DNA of 64,000 nt from Cupriavidus plantarum (GTDB lineage Bacteria > Pseudomonadota > Gammaproteobacteria > Burkholderiales > Burkholderiaceae): positions 186,001-250,000 of the forward strand of contig NZ_CAJPUX010000003.1 of assembly GCF_905397285.1 (NCBI RefSeq), given 5' to 3'. The notes beneath the pieces are model-generated. The model ran no database searches and had not been told where the DNA came from. It saw only the letters and a list, made by a program, of their open reading frames with translations. This document shows positions 29,901-38,243 of the stretch, in pieces. Both the position numbers and the translations under genes were made by a program. The stretch's first letter is position 1. The number at the start of each line of letters is the position of its first letter.

Positions 29901-30563
29901 TTGGATACCGTACTGCAACTGCTCGACATGGTGCTCCACGTCGATAAATTCCTGGGCCAGTTCGTCCAGGACTACGGCGTCTGGGTGTACGGCATCCTGT
30001 TCGCGATCGTGTTCGCCGAAACCGGCCTGGTCGTGCTGCCGTTCCTTCCCGGCGATTCGCTGCTGTTTATCGCGGGCGCGATGTGCGCCACCGGCGCGAT
30101 GAACGAATGGGTATTGTCGGGGCTGCTGCTCGTGGCCGCCATCAGCGGCAATACGGTCAACTACATGGTCGGCAGCTGGATCGGGCCCAAGGTGTTCGAG
30201 CATGAATGGCGGTTCCTTGACCAGAAGGCGCTGCGCCGCACGCACGATTTCTACGAACGCCACGGCGGCAAGACGCTCGTGATGGCGCGCTTCATCCCGA
30301 TCGTGCGCACGTTCGCGCCGTTCGTGGCCGGGGTGTCGCAGATGACGTTCGCGCGCTTCCAGCTGTTCAACGTGCTGGGCGCGCTGCTGTGGGTGGTGGG
30401 CCTGGTGTTCGCGGGCTACTTCTTCGGCAACCTGCCGTTCATCAAGCAGTACCTGAACCTGATCGTGCTCGCCGGTATCGGCGCCGCCGTCGTGCCGCTG
30501 GTGCTCGGCGGCCTGTGGCGCCTGGTGCGCGGCAACAAGCGCCGCGCCTCCGCGGACCGCTAA
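29901..30563 (+). CDS. DedA-family membrane protein
   Basis: DedA proteins are inner-membrane transporters linked to lipid-carrier (undecaprenyl phosphate) flipping and to membrane potential. The 220-residue protein has four to five hydrophobic stretches, the family motif FAETGLVVLPFLPGDSLLF near residue 37, and the conserved FIPIVRTFAPFVAGVSQM. The TTG at 29901 is preceded by GTGAGGA at a good distance and gives MDTVLQLLDM; GTG at 29889 would add four residues. TATGAT at 29866-29871 is a candidate -10. The gene is followed by a strong terminator. Confidence 0.93.
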   Translation: MDTVLQLLDMVLHVDKFLGQFVQDYGVWVYGILFAIVFAETGLVVLPFLPGDSLLFIAGAMCATGAMNEWVLSGLLLVAAISGNTVNYMVGSWIGPKVFEHEWRFLDQKALRRTHDFYERHGGKTLVMARFIPIVRTFAPFVAGVSQMTFARFQLFNVLGALLWVVGLVFAGYFFGNLPFIKQYLNLIVLAGIGAAVVPLVLGGLWRLVRGNKRRASADR

Positions 30564-30567
30564 AGAG

Positions 30568-30592
30568 AACGGGGCCATCGGCCCCGTTTTTT
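30568..30592 (+). terminator. Rho-independent terminator of dedA
   Basis: A perfect 9-bp stem, AACGGGGCC (30568-30576) and GGCCCCGTT (30580-30588), with an ATC loop runs into TTTT. The far end of the T-run overlaps the stop codon of the convergent SirB1-like gene. Confidence 0.92.
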
Positions 30593-31439
30593 AGCTCAGG
30601 CTTCGGCTCATCATCCGAAGCGCCGGCATGCGATCGCGGATCTGCGTGGTGTCGGCCGCGTCGGGCCGCGCCTGCACATACGCTTCCAGGTCTTCGAGCG
30701 CGGGCCGAAAGCATTCCAGATTCGCATAAGCGAGCCCGCGGTCGCGCACTTCCTCGATCGAATTCGGCAGCAGGATCACCAGACGGTTCTGCACGGCCAG
30801 CAATCGCTGCCAGCGCGACTCCTGCAGATAGATCGCCTTCAGATTGCGCAGCATGCGCGCGATGATCTCCCGATGGCTCGCCACCTGCAGGAACAGGCCG
30901 AGCGGGACCTGATTGGGATCGCCAATACCCTCCCGTTCGAGGTAGGGGTCGAGCATCTCCTGCAACTGCTCCTTCGACAGCGTCTCCCCCGTCAGCGGGT
31001 CCAGCACCACCTCGCCCGCCGGAATCGTCATCCGGACGAGGAAATGGTTCGGGAACGACACCCCCTTGAGCGGCAGACCGATCTGCTGCCCCAGTTCCAT
31101 GAACAGCACGGCGAGCGAGATCGGAATCCCGCGCCGCTGTTTCATGACGACGTTGAGGTAGGAGTTGTCCGGATCGTAGTAGTCGTTCGCATTCGCGCCG
31201 AAACCGAGATCCCGATAGAAGAAATGATTGAGCAGCCGCAGGCGCTGGATGGCCGGGGTGCCGTCGGCGATCCGTCGTTTGAGCCGCACCGCGAGCATGT
31301 CCAGGGCGGCCAGTTCGGCCTGCAGGTCCAGATCGGGGTACGCGTCCTGGGCAATCGAGAGCGCGGTCTCCGTAAGCGGAATGCCATGCTCGTCCGCCAC
31401 GAGACTGGCGAAGTAATCCAGGACTTTCGTGGATGTCAT
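30591..31439 (-). CDS. SirB1-family protein (transglutaminase-like and TPR domain)
   Basis: This 282-residue protein has the family core LLNHFFYRDLGFGANANDYYDPDNSYLN, followed by KQRRGIPISLAVLFMELGQQIGLPLKGVSFPNHFLVR, where the Cys of true transglutaminases is absent or displaced, and a C-terminal TPR-like part (VQNRLVILLPNSIEEVRDRGLAYA). The family's biochemical role is not established. ATG at 31439 overlaps the murJ stop codon by two bases (ATGA), so the two genes are translationally coupled. The N-terminal extension of the open frame further upstream belongs to murJ's coding region. Confidence 0.88.
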   Translation of the reverse strand: MTSTKVLDYFASLVADEHGIPLTETALSIAQDAYPDLDLQAELAALDMLAVRLKRRIADGTPAIQRLRLLNHFFYRDLGFGANANDYYDPDNSYLNVVMKQRRGIPISLAVLFMELGQQIGLPLKGVSFPNHFLVRMTIPAGEVVLDPLTGETLSKEQLQEMLDPYLEREGIGDPNQVPLGLFLQVASHREIIARMLRNLKAIYLQESRWQRLLAVQNRLVILLPNSIEEVRDRGLAYANLECFRPALEDLEAYVQARPDAADTTQIRDRMPALRMMSRSLS

Positions 31440-33010
31440 TGCGGGTTCCTGATGGCGGTGTCCGTGGTCTTCCGCCGGAACGCGGAATACCTCAGCCCCA
31501 TGAGCCACAGTGTACCGAAGTAGACCACCGCTGCAAGTACCAGGCACGATGCCATCAGCGCGATCCGCAACCCGGGCGTCGCGCCCAGCGCGATCCAGTC
31601 GAACGTGCGGGTAAACCAGAGCAGCATGCCGGCAAGAATCAACACGGCCGCGAGCAGTTGCAGCAGGAACATGCCCCAGCCCGGCGCCGGCCGGTAGAAG
31701 CCGCGGCGGCGGAGGCCGAAGAACAGCAGCAACGCATTGACGGTGGCGCCGAAGCTGATCGAGAGCGCCAGGCCGGCGTGCCCGAACTGCGGCACGAACA
31801 CCGCGTTCGATGCCTGCGTGATGACCAGCACGAGCAGCGCGATCTTCACGGGCGTGCGGATGTCCTGCCGCGCATAGAATCCCGGCGTCAGGATCTTGAT
31901 GAGGATGAGCGCGAGCAGACCCGTACCGTACGAGACCAGCGCCTGCCGCGTCATCTCCACCGCGTGCGCGTCGAAGCGGCCGTAGTGGAACAGCACCGCG
32001 GTCAGCGGCGTGCCGAACACGAAGAGCCCCACGGCGCAGGGCACCGCGAGCAGGAACGTGAGCCGCAGGCCCCAGTCGAGCAGGCCCGAGTATTCCTCGC
32101 GATCGTCCTCGGCACTGGCACGGGACAGGCTCGGCAACAGGATGGTGCCCAGCGCCACGCCGAGCAGCGCCGTCGGAAACTCCATCAGCCGGTCGGCGTA
32201 CGTCAGGTACGACACGCTGCCCGCCGCGAGATGCGAGGCGATATTGGTGTTGATGATCAGGCTAATCTGCGCCACCGACACTGCCAGCAGCGCCGGCAGC
32301 ATCTGCCTGATGACGCGCCGCACGCCATCGTTGGCCCACGCCTTGCGCACACTGAACGACAGCCGCGGCATCACGCCGAGCTTCCGCAGTGCGGGAATCT
32401 GGATCGCGAGCTGCAGCACGCCGCCCGCCAGCACGCCCCACGCCTGCGCATAGATCGGCTGGGCCATGTGCGGGCCGACGAACAGCGCCGCAAAGATCAG
32501 GCAGAGGTTCAGCAGGACCGGCGTGAACGCGGGCACGCCGAAGTTGCGCCAGGTATTGAGGATGCCCGAGGCCAGCGCGACCATCGAGATCAGCCCGATG
32601 TACGGGAACATCACGCGCGTCATGAACACGGCGGCGTCGTAGGTCTCGCTCTGGCCGCGGAAACCCGTGGCCACGGCGGTCATGACGAGCGGGGCGCCGA
32701 TCACGCCGAGCGCGGACACCGCCACGAGCACCCACGTCATGATCGTGGACACGGCATCGATCAGGGAACGGGTGTCATCGAGCCCGCGCCGGCCGTGGTA
32801 CTCGTTGAGAATGGGCACGAAGGCCTGCGAGAACGCACCCTCGGCGAACACGCGGCGCAGCAGGTTGGGAATACGGAACGCGACGTTGAACGCATCGGTC
32901 ATGTCCGAGGCGCCGAATGCGCGGGCAATCAGGATTTCGCGCATCAGGCCGGTGATGCGGGAGAGCATCGTCAGACTGCTGATGGTGGCGAGCGCTTTGA
33001 GCAGGTTCAA
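31436..33010 (-). CDS. murJ: Lipid II flippase MurJ
   Basis: MurJ flips lipid II across the inner membrane for peptidoglycan synthesis. The 524-residue protein has about 14 hydrophobic segments and the family motifs ITGLMREILIARAFGASDMTDAF, RIPNLLRRVFAEGAFSQAFVP (with the conserved Arg), and SYLTYADRLMEFPTALLGVALG. The start is TTG at 33010, giving MNLLKALATISS as in relatives; no ATG fits and no strong ribosome site is visible. A TATAAT on this strand at 33141-33146 probably starts the mRNA. It overlaps the SirB1-like gene at its 3' end. Confidence 0.96.
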   Translation of the reverse strand: MNLLKALATISSLTMLSRITGLMREILIARAFGASDMTDAFNVAFRIPNLLRRVFAEGAFSQAFVPILNEYHGRRGLDDTRSLIDAVSTIMTWVLVAVSALGVIGAPLVMTAVATGFRGQSETYDAAVFMTRVMFPYIGLISMVALASGILNTWRNFGVPAFTPVLLNLCLIFAALFVGPHMAQPIYAQAWGVLAGGVLQLAIQIPALRKLGVMPRLSFSVRKAWANDGVRRVIRQMLPALLAVSVAQISLIINTNIASHLAAGSVSYLTYADRLMEFPTALLGVALGTILLPSLSRASAEDDREEYSGLLDWGLRLTFLLAVPCAVGLFVFGTPLTAVLFHYGRFDAHAVEMTRQALVSYGTGLLALILIKILTPGFYARQDIRTPVKIALLVLVITQASNAVFVPQFGHAGLALSISFGATVNALLLFFGLRRRGFYRPAPGWGMFLLQLLAAVLILAGMLLWFTRTFDWIALGATPGLRIALMASCLVLAAVVYFGTLWLMGLRYSAFRRKTTDTAIRNPQ

Positions 33011-33140
33011 GATGGATCGGGAACGATAGGAGCCGGCGGGACGCGAGTCTGACGCGCGCGGCGCCACAAAGTTGCCATGACGCCACGGTGGACGGGCACG
33101 ATGTGACGCAATCGATGCGCTATGGCGCGATGTGGCGCCT

Positions 33141-33146
33141 ATTATA
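33141..33146 (-). promoter_or_regulatory. -10 box of murJ in the murJ-rpsT intergenic region
   Basis: TATAAT on the minus strand, about 125 bases before the murJ start. The 390-base gap between murJ and rpsT (33011-33400) also holds the rpsT promoter (33198-33227) and a roughly 165-base rpsT leader. I see no other gene in it. Confidence 0.55.
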
Positions 33147-33197
33147 CGGACGGTGTTGCGCGCGACTGTCGGCTGGGACACCATCCTCACTTCGATC

Positions 33198-33227
33198 TTG
33201 CCTCGGCGTCGGCCGTGTGTGTATAAT
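33198..33227 (+). promoter_or_regulatory. Sigma-70 promoter of rpsT
   Basis: TTGCCT at 33198-33203 and a perfect TATAAT at 33222-33227 are separated by 18 bases. Transcription would start near 33234, giving a leader of about 165 bases before rpsT. Long leaders are usual where ribosomal proteins control their own translation; S20 is known to do so in E. coli. Confidence 0.8.
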
Positions 33228-33400
33228 CGCCGATTCGCAAGGACAGTCGCGTTCCGGATTCGTAGAGGGAAGCCCGCAGGGCAGCACCGCGAGAATATCC
33301 CGGGTCGCACGATGTGACTTCACGGTTGCGTCCGAGGCGTCCCAATACGTTATTCGCGTTGCCCCGGGGCACGCATTCTGAATTCAGGAAAAGAGATCAA

Positions 33401-33667
33401 ATGGCAAATTCCGCACAAGCTCGCAAGCGCGCGCGTCAAGCCGTCGCTCAGAACGCCCACAACTCCAGCCTGCGCTCGCGTCTGCGCACCGCCGTCAAGG
33501 CCGTTCGCAAGGCCATCGACGCCGGCGACAAGGCTGCTGCTGCTGAAATCTTCAAGCAGTCGCAGACCGTGATCGACAGCATCGCCGACAAGAAGATCGT
33601 GCACAAGAACAAGGCTGCACGTCACAAGTCGCGTCTGTCGGCTGCTATCAAGGCCATGGCTGCCTGA
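33401..33667 (+). CDS. rpsT: 30S ribosomal protein S20
   Basis: S20 binds 16S rRNA and stabilises the 30S body. The 88-residue protein is Lys/Arg/Ala-rich with the typical start [25 protein letters not shown] and the end [32 protein letters not shown] precedes the ATG. It stands alone between a good promoter and a 13-bp terminator hairpin. Codon use looks strongly biased, as expected for a ribosomal gene. Confidence 0.99.
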   Translation: MANSAQARKRARQAVAQNAHNSSLRSRLRTAVKAVRKAIDAGDKAAAAEIFKQSQTVIDSIADKKIVHKNKAARHKSRLSAAIKAMAA

Positions 33668-33713
33668 TAGCGGTTCGCAGTCCTTGCCGAGGCTTCCCCG
33701 GGAGCCCGGCATA

Positions 33714-33743
33714 AAAAAAGCTCGTCATACGACGAGCTTTTTT
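33714..33743. terminator. Bidirectional terminator after rpsT
   Basis: A perfect 13-bp stem, AAAAAAGCTCGTC and GACGAGCTTTTTT, around an ATAC loop, with runs of A before and T after. It serves rpsT and the convergent DUF3579 gene. Confidence 0.95.
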
Positions 33744-33813
33744 GTTTTGTCTTTTCTCTTCTTTCCGCGGTTTCGATCGGCGGTTCTGTCGGCGCCGGCC
33801 TGGCGCTATCGGT

Positions 33814-34113
33814 TCAATCGATGTAGCAGGCTTCCACGAGCTGGAGGTCGTTATCGCGCGCGAAGTTCAGCACGAAGTCGAGCGCCTTGGGTTCGATATC
33901 GCGCAGCCGCACATCGACCACCACATTCTTGATCCCGCCGATGATCACCGGACGCACGTACGGCGAGTACGTGTAGCGCGGATCGCCGGAGTCGCCCTCC
34001 GGCCGGAACTGTGCCATCACGCCGCACAGCCGCTCCGCCCAGTCGCTTGGACGAAAGGTCTTGCCTTCCTTGGTGATGCCTTGGATGAAATATTCGCGAA
34101 CGTTGGAAGTCAT
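33814..34113 (-). CDS. DUF3579 domain protein
   Basis: This 99-residue protein (EYFIQGITKEGKTFRPSDWAERLCGV at residues 7-32, then YSPYVRPVIIGGIKNVVVD) matches a betaproteobacterial family of unknown function known as DUF3579, whose gene commonly neighbours argF. No catalytic motif is evident. It is divergent from argF, with 260 bases between the starts, including a 12-bp AT-rich palindrome and promoters in both directions. The adjacency to argF may mean shared control. Confidence 0.85.
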   Translation of the reverse strand: MTSNVREYFIQGITKEGKTFRPSDWAERLCGVMAQFRPEGDSGDPRYTYSPYVRPVIIGGIKNVVVDVRLRDIEPKALDFVLNFARDNDLQLVEACYID

Positions 34114-34204
34114 GGGACTGCGGGGCGTCGGTGTCTTTGGGGCACTTTTGGTGCCGGGGCGGGCGGTGGCGCTGGTGTGCCAAGCCCCGCGTGAATCAGC
34201 GAGT

Positions 34205-34233
34205 ATTATATCTTATATAAGAGTTACGCATAA
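34205..34233 (-). promoter_or_regulatory. Promoter of the DUF3579 gene with an overlapping 12-bp palindrome
   Basis: TATAAT on the minus strand (34210-34205) lies about 92 bases before the gene, with a poor TTATGC at the -35 distance (34233-34228). TCTTATATAAGA at 34211-34222 is a perfect palindrome filling most of the spacer, a placement suited to a repressor. No ArgR box is visible. Confidence 0.5.
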
Positions 34234-34278
34234 GAGCTTCGGTTCCCCGGAGCCCCCCGTCATGGGGTGACTCCGGGC

Positions 34279-34307
34279 TCGCCAAAGCCTGAATAATCCC
34301 TTATGAT
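34279..34307 (+). promoter_or_regulatory. Promoter of argF
   Basis: TCGCCA (34279-34284) and TATGAT (34302-34307) are separated by 17 bases; each matches four or five of six consensus positions. The -35 element overlaps a GC-rich hairpin, CCCGGAG (34246-34252) and CTCCGGG (34271-34277). Confidence 0.55.
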
Positions 34308-34337
34308 CTTTGCAGTTAAATTGCGTAAGCGACGGAA

Positions 34338-34363
34338 AAGGCGGCTCTCCGACGGGCCGCCTT
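34338..34363 (+). promoter_or_regulatory. Hairpin in the argF leader, ten bases before the start codon
   Basis: AAGGCGGC (34338-34345) pairs perfectly with GCCGCCTT (34356-34363) around a 10-base loop, and AATTGTTTT follows, then the ATG. It resembles an intrinsic terminator with a weak T-run. No separate Shine-Dalgarno sequence is seen, and the stem includes the only purine-rich tract. Confidence 0.5.
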
Positions 34364-34372
34364 AATTGTTTT

Positions 34373-35296
34373 ATGAGCTCAACCCCGATCAAGCATTACC
34401 TGCAGTTCAACGACCTCTCTGCCGAAGAGTACGAGTACCTGCTGGACCGCGCGCAGATCCTCAAGGCGAAGTTCAAGAACTACGAGACCTGGCACCCGCT
34501 GCACGACCGCACGCTGGCCATGATCTTCGAGAAGAATTCCACGCGTACGCGCCTCTCGTTCGAGGCAGGCATCCATCAGCTCGGTGGGCACGCGGTCTTC
34601 CTCAACACGCGCGATTCCCAGCTGGGCCGTGGCGAGCCGATCGAGGATGCGGCACAGGTGATCTCCCGCATGGTAGACATCATCATGATCCGAACGTTCG
34701 GTCAGGAGATCATCGAACGCTTTGCCGCGCATTCGCGCGTGCCGGTGATCAACGGGCTCACGAACGAATATCACCCGTGCCAGGTGCTGGCTGACGTCTT
34801 CACGTACATCGAGCAGCGCGGCAGCATCCGCGGCAAGGTCGTCGCGTGGATCGGCGATGCCAACAACATGGCCTATACGTGGATCCAGGCCGCCGAGCGG
34901 CTCGGCTTCACCTTCCATTTTTCGGCGCCGCCGGGCTATCAGCTCGATCCGGCGATGGTGCCCGCGTCGGCCGCCAGCCTCGTCAAGGTGTTCGACAACC
35001 CGCTGGACGCCTGCGACGGCGCGCATCTGGTGACCACGGACGTGTGGACCAGCATGGGATTCGAGGCGGAGAACGAGGCGCGCAAGCGTGCGTTCAAGGA
35101 CTGGATGGTCACGACGGCCATGATGGACCGCGCCGCCCCGGACGCGTTGTTCATGCACTGCCTGCCCGCCCACCGCGGCGAGGAAGTCGAGGCCGCGGTC
35201 ATCGACGGCCCGCGCAGCGTCGTGTGGGAAGAGGCCGAGAACCGTCTGCACGTGCAGAAGGCGCTCATGGAATACCTGCTCTGCGGCAGGTATTGA
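34373..35296 (+). CDS. argF: Ornithine carbamoyltransferase
   Basis: ArgF makes citrulline from ornithine and carbamoyl phosphate in arginine synthesis. The 307-residue protein has the carbamoyl-phosphate motif [13 protein letters not shown], the [12 protein letters not shown] motif, [10 protein letters not shown] and the ornithine loop [13 protein letters not shown]. The start at 34373 ([11 protein letters not shown]) matches the family; the frame is open back to 34310 but that part is noncoding leader with a hairpin. There is no clear Shine-Dalgarno sequence. The gene precedes ppnP by 47 bases. Confidence 0.98.
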   Translation: MSSTPIKHYLQFNDLSAEEYEYLLDRAQILKAKFKNYETWHPLHDRTLAMIFEKNSTRTRLSFEAGIHQLGGHAVFLNTRDSQLGRGEPIEDAAQVISRMVDIIMIRTFGQEIIERFAAHSRVPVINGLTNEYHPCQVLADVFTYIEQRGSIRGKVVAWIGDANNMAYTWIQAAERLGFTFHFSAPPGYQLDPAMVPASAASLVKVFDNPLDACDGAHLVTTDVWTSMGFEAENEARKRAFKDWMVTTAMMDRAAPDALFMHCLPAHRGEEVEAAVIDGPRSVVWEEAENRLHVQKALMEYLLCGRY

Positions 35297-35343
35297 GCGC
35301 GGGCTCCTCAGTCATCCACTATTCAAACAAGCAGGAATCGGTA

Positions 35344-35682
35344 ATGAGCGAAACCCAGGCGAGCGATAGCCAGGCGCAGTTCGACAACGTGAGCGTGGTC
35401 AAGAAGGCCAATCTGTATTTTGACGGCAAGTGCGTGAGCCACACGGTGGTGTTCCCCGATGGCACGCGCAAGACGCTGGGCGTGATCTTTCCCGCCGCGC
35501 TGACGTTCGGGACGGGCGCGCCCGAGATCATGGAAATCAACGCGGGGTCGTGCCGCGTGCGCCTGCAGGGCGCGACCGAATGGCAGACTTATGGCGCGGG
35601 CCAGCAGTTCAGCGTGCCCGGCGACAGCAAGTTCGACATCGAAGTCACCGAGACGCTCGACTACGTTTGCCATTTCGGTTGA
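35344..35682 (+). CDS. ppnP: Pyrimidine/purine nucleoside phosphorylase (DUF1255 family)
   Basis: This 112-residue cupin-like protein matches the PpnP family, which splits a broad range of nucleosides with phosphate. Recognisable are [37 protein letters not shown] and the ending [20 protein letters not shown] precedes the ATG at a good distance. It may be co-transcribed with argF, since no terminator lies in the 47-base gap, and it is convergent with murB. Confidence 0.92.
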   Translation: MSETQASDSQAQFDNVSVVKKANLYFDGKCVSHTVVFPDGTRKTLGVIFPAALTFGTGAPEIMEINAGSCRVRLQGATEWQTYGAGQQFSVPGDSKFDIEVTETLDYVCHFG

Positions 35683-35703
35683 AACCGCGGCCGGAGCCGA
35701 TCG

Positions 35704-36714
35704 TCAGACGATGACCGGTTCCGCTTCGATTCTTACGCCGAACCGTTCCTCGACGGTATCGGCGATGCGGCCGGCAAGCGCCAGCAAGTCCCGCGCGCTG
35801 CCGCCGCCATGGTGTACCAGCACCAGCGCCTGCTTGCCATAGACGCCCACCGGGCCGTCGTTCACGCCCTTGAATCCGCATTGATCGATCAGCCAGCCGG
35901 CGGCCAGCTTGTAGCGGCCATCCGGCTGGCGATAGCTGACGAGCGTCGGATGGCCGGCGGCGAGCGCGTCGCGCTGGGCCGCCTCGACGATCGGATTCTT
36001 GAAGAAGCTTCCCGCATTGCCGATGACGGCGGGGTCCGGCAGCTTGCGCGAGCGGATCGCCACCACGGCATCGCGGATGCGGCCGGCCTCGGGGGGCGCG
36101 ACACCTTCCAGTTCGCGCGCGAGTTCGGCGTAGCCCAGCGCGGGCTGCCACGGGCGCGGCAGGCGCAGCGTCACGGCGGTGATGATGTAGCGGTCGCGGC
36201 CCGCATGCTTGAAGACGCTGTCGCGGTAACCGAACGCGCACTGTGCGGCATCGAGCTCGACAAAGGCGCGGGTTTGCCGGTCGTAGGCACGCACGCTGGC
36301 GAAGCGTTCGCAGAGCTCCACGCCATACGCGCCGATGTTCTGAATCGGCGCGGCCCCCACGGTACCGGGGATCAGCGCAAGGTTCTCCAGGCCGGGCAGG
36401 CCGTCATCGATCGTGCGGCAGACGAGGCCATGCCAGTTTTCGCCCGCGCCGGCGGTAACATGTACGTCTGCGCCGGTTGCATCCACGCGATATCCGGGGA
36501 TCTCCATCAGCAGTACGAGCGCGTCGAGATCGCCCGACAGCACGACGTTGCTGCCGCCGCCGAGCACCACGACCGGCAGGTCCCGCGCGCGCGGGTCGTC
36601 GAGGGCCTCGACAAGGTCCTGTTCGCTGCGGACATGCACGGCGAGGCGCGCCCGGACATCGAATCCGAATGTATTGTGGCGGCGCAGGGGATAAAATTCT
36701 TGGAAATCTGCCAT
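35704..36714 (-). CDS. murB: UDP-N-acetylenolpyruvoylglucosamine reductase
   Basis: MurB reduces UDP-GlcNAc-enolpyruvate to UDP-MurNAc with FAD and NADPH. The 336-residue protein has the FAD motif [11 protein letters not shown], the [17 protein letters not shown] signature, YRDSVFKH and the serine-containing [13 protein letters not shown] active-site segment, as in type I MurB. The start at 36714 ([17 protein letters not shown]) matches relatives. A TATAAT on this strand at 36754-36759 supplies a promoter. It is divergent from yajQ. Confidence 0.97.
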   Translation of the reverse strand: MADFQEFYPLRRHNTFGFDVRARLAVHVRSEQDLVEALDDPRARDLPVVVLGGGSNVVLSGDLDALVLLMEIPGYRVDATGADVHVTAGAGENWHGLVCRTIDDGLPGLENLALIPGTVGAAPIQNIGAYGVELCERFASVRAYDRQTRAFVELDAAQCAFGYRDSVFKHAGRDRYIITAVTLRLPRPWQPALGYAELARELEGVAPPEAGRIRDAVVAIRSRKLPDPAVIGNAGSFFKNPIVEAAQRDALAAGHPTLVSYRQPDGRYKLAAGWLIDQCGFKGVNDGPVGVYGKQALVLVHHGGGSARDLLALAGRIADTVEERFGVRIEAEPVIV

Positions 36715-36753
36715 GCAAGTGAGCCCGTGTCGTGGGCAGGATTGGTGGGCAGG

Positions 36754-36759
36754 ATTATA
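36754..36759 (-). promoter_or_regulatory. -10 box of murB
   Basis: A perfect TATAAT on the minus strand, 40 bases before the murB ATG, with no strong -35. The same AT-rich stretch (ATTATACG) could act on the plus strand for yajQ. Confidence 0.55.
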
Positions 36760-36808
36760 CGTAACCGGTCGCGCGCGCCCAGCGTGCGCGAGACCCAGGA
36801 GAAAGAAG

Positions 36809-37294
36809 ATGCCGTCGTTCGACGTAGTATGTGAAGCAAATATGGTGGAAGTGAAGAACGCCGTGGAGCAGTCCAACAAGGAGATCTCCACGCGTTTCGA
36901 CTTCAAGGGTTCCGACGCGCGCGTCGAGCAGAAGGAGGGCGAACTGACCGCCTATGCCGATGACGACTTCAAGCTCGACCAGGTGAAGGACGTGCTGATC
37001 GGCAAGATGGCCAAGCGCAATGTGGACACGCGCTTCCTCGATCAGGGCAAGGTCGAGAAGATCAGCGGCGACAAGGTCAAGCAGGTCATCACGATCAAGA
37101 AGGGCGTGACGGGCGACCTCGCCAAGAAGATCGTGCGCATGATCAAGGACAGCAAGATCAAGGTGCAGGCGAGTATCCAGGGCGACGCGGTACGCGTGTC
37201 GGGCACCAAGCGCGACGACCTTCAGTCCGTGATCGCGCTGCTGCGCAAGGAAGTCACCGAAGCCCCGCTGGACTTCAACAACTTCCGGGACTGA
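36809..37294 (+). CDS. yajQ: YajQ family protein (cyclic-di-GMP / nucleotide binding)
   Basis: This 161-residue protein consists of two RRM-like repeats, opening with [19 protein letters not shown] and including [10 protein letters not shown] and [20 protein letters not shown], the typical YajQ pattern. Members bind cyclic-di-GMP or other nucleotides and have been linked to virulence control in Xanthomonas; the role here is unknown. CAGGAG precedes the ATG at 36809. It is divergent from murB and convergent with the DUF192 gene; a 9-bp inverted repeat, GCCCGCGCT (37302) and AGCGCGGGC (37332), lies at the junction. Confidence 0.95.
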   Translation: MPSFDVVCEANMVEVKNAVEQSNKEISTRFDFKGSDARVEQKEGELTAYADDDFKLDQVKDVLIGKMAKRNVDTRFLDQGKVEKISGDKVKQVITIKKGVTGDLAKKIVRMIKDSKIKVQASIQGDAVRVSGTKRDDLQSVIALLRKEVTEAPLDFNNFRD

Positions 37295-37324
37295 GCATGG
37301 CGCCCGCGCTGAAGTACGCCGCGC

Positions 37325-37774
37325 TTACTTGAGCGCGGGCAGCCCGCCGATCTTCGCGCCGGGCTTGATGCCCTTCTGCGCGAACCACCCCTTGTTCATC
37401 TCGAGCGCATAGCGCACCGCCGCGCGCGGGCAGTGGTTGTCCTCGGTTTGCGGAGCCATGTCCTCGATATTCACGATGCTGCCGTCATCGGCCAGGAAGG
37501 CGATCGACAGCGGCAGGTTCGTGTTCTTCATCCAGAAGCAGTGCCCCGCCTTGTCTTCGAACACGAACAGCATGCCGGCGTTGGCCGGCATGTTCTGGCG
37601 ATACATCAGGCCACGTTCGCGCGCGGCGGGGTTATCGGCCACCTCGGCGTGGATCGCGTACATGCCCGCGTTCAGGTTGATCGTGGGCAGCGCGCTCTGG
37701 GCATGCGCCAGGGGGGCGAGGGCGGTCAGCGCGAGGGCGCAGGCAGCCAGCGAGGTCTTGAGCACGGAAGGCAT
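37325..37774 (-). CDS. DUF192 exported protein
   Basis: This 149-residue protein has a Sec signal peptide (basic start, hydrophobic core, cleavage after AHAQ) and the DUF192 core with RERGLMYRQNMPANAGMLFVFEDK, a short His-containing CFWMKNTNLPLSIAFL, and RYALEMNKGWFAQKGIKPG. The family is periplasmic and small, of unproven function. ATG at 37774 (MPSVLKT) is favoured because the signal peptide begins there; an upstream in-frame start at 37825 would precede it. It is convergent with yajQ. Confidence 0.88.
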   Translation of the reverse strand: MPSVLKTSLAACALALTALAPLAHAQSALPTINLNAGMYAIHAEVADNPAARERGLMYRQNMPANAGMLFVFEDKAGHCFWMKNTNLPLSIAFLADDGSIVNIEDMAPQTEDNHCPRAAVRYALEMNKGWFAQKGIKPGAKIGGLPALK

Positions 37775-37870
37775 GGCGGGAACGTTCGATAGGTTCGACG
37801 GCAGACCGTGAGCATAGCGCAGCACGGGCGCGCCGGGGTGGCGCCGGGCGGGTATCGGAGGATGGATAAC

Positions 37871-37902
37871 AAAAAGGCAGGCCGCCTGAGCGAGCCTGCC
37901 TT
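37871..37902 (-). terminator. Terminator of the small Lys/Ala-rich secreted protein gene
   Basis: On the minus strand AAGGCAGG pairs with CCTGCCTT around 13 bases, followed by TTTTTG. It lies about 50 bases after the stop codon of the 61-codon gene. Confidence 0.78.
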
Positions 37903-37950
37903 CGGTTCACGCGGGCGGTGACGCCCCCGTGACAAAGCCAGTGCGCCAGC

Positions 37951-38136
37951 TTACGCAGCCGGTGCCGAAGCCGCGGCCTTCTTGGCGTGCTTCTTGTGCG
38001 AGGTCTTCTTCTTGGCGGACTTGGTGGTCTTCGAGGCAGCAGCGGGCGCGGCGGCATCGGCGGCAGGTGCCGAAGCTTGTGCGAAAGCGCCGGTAGCGAA
38101 CAGGCCGACAACCAGGGCAGCGATCAGTTTTTTCAT
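37951..38136 (-). CDS. Small exported Lys/Ala-rich protein (61 residues), function unknown
   Basis: The 61-residue product begins with a signal peptide, MKKLIAALVVGLFATGAFAQ, and after it is low-complexity: Ala-rich blocks alternate with Lys/His stretches such as KKKTSHKKHAKKAAAS. The mature part would be about 41 residues and highly basic. GAGG lies eight bases before the ATG, and a good terminator follows, so it is very likely expressed. I do not recognise a family; similar alanine/lysine-rich exported peptides occur in this lineage. Confidence 0.75.
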   Translation of the reverse strand: MKKLIAALVVGLFATGAFAQASAPAADAAAPAAASKTTKSAKKKTSHKKHAKKAAASAPAA

Positions 38137-38243
38137 TTGCGAGTACCTCGAATGGAATGCAGTCTGGGAAAGATGACGCGCTGGTCAGCGTGTCTGCCTC
38201 CAAAACGAGACCGTCTCTCCGCACGTTGACCACAGAAATGTAC

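Noticed and set aside
31433..33052. Open frame on the plus strand over murJ
   Set aside because: The product is Arg/Gln/His-rich without hydrophobic segments or domains, while the minus strand encodes an unmistakable MurJ.
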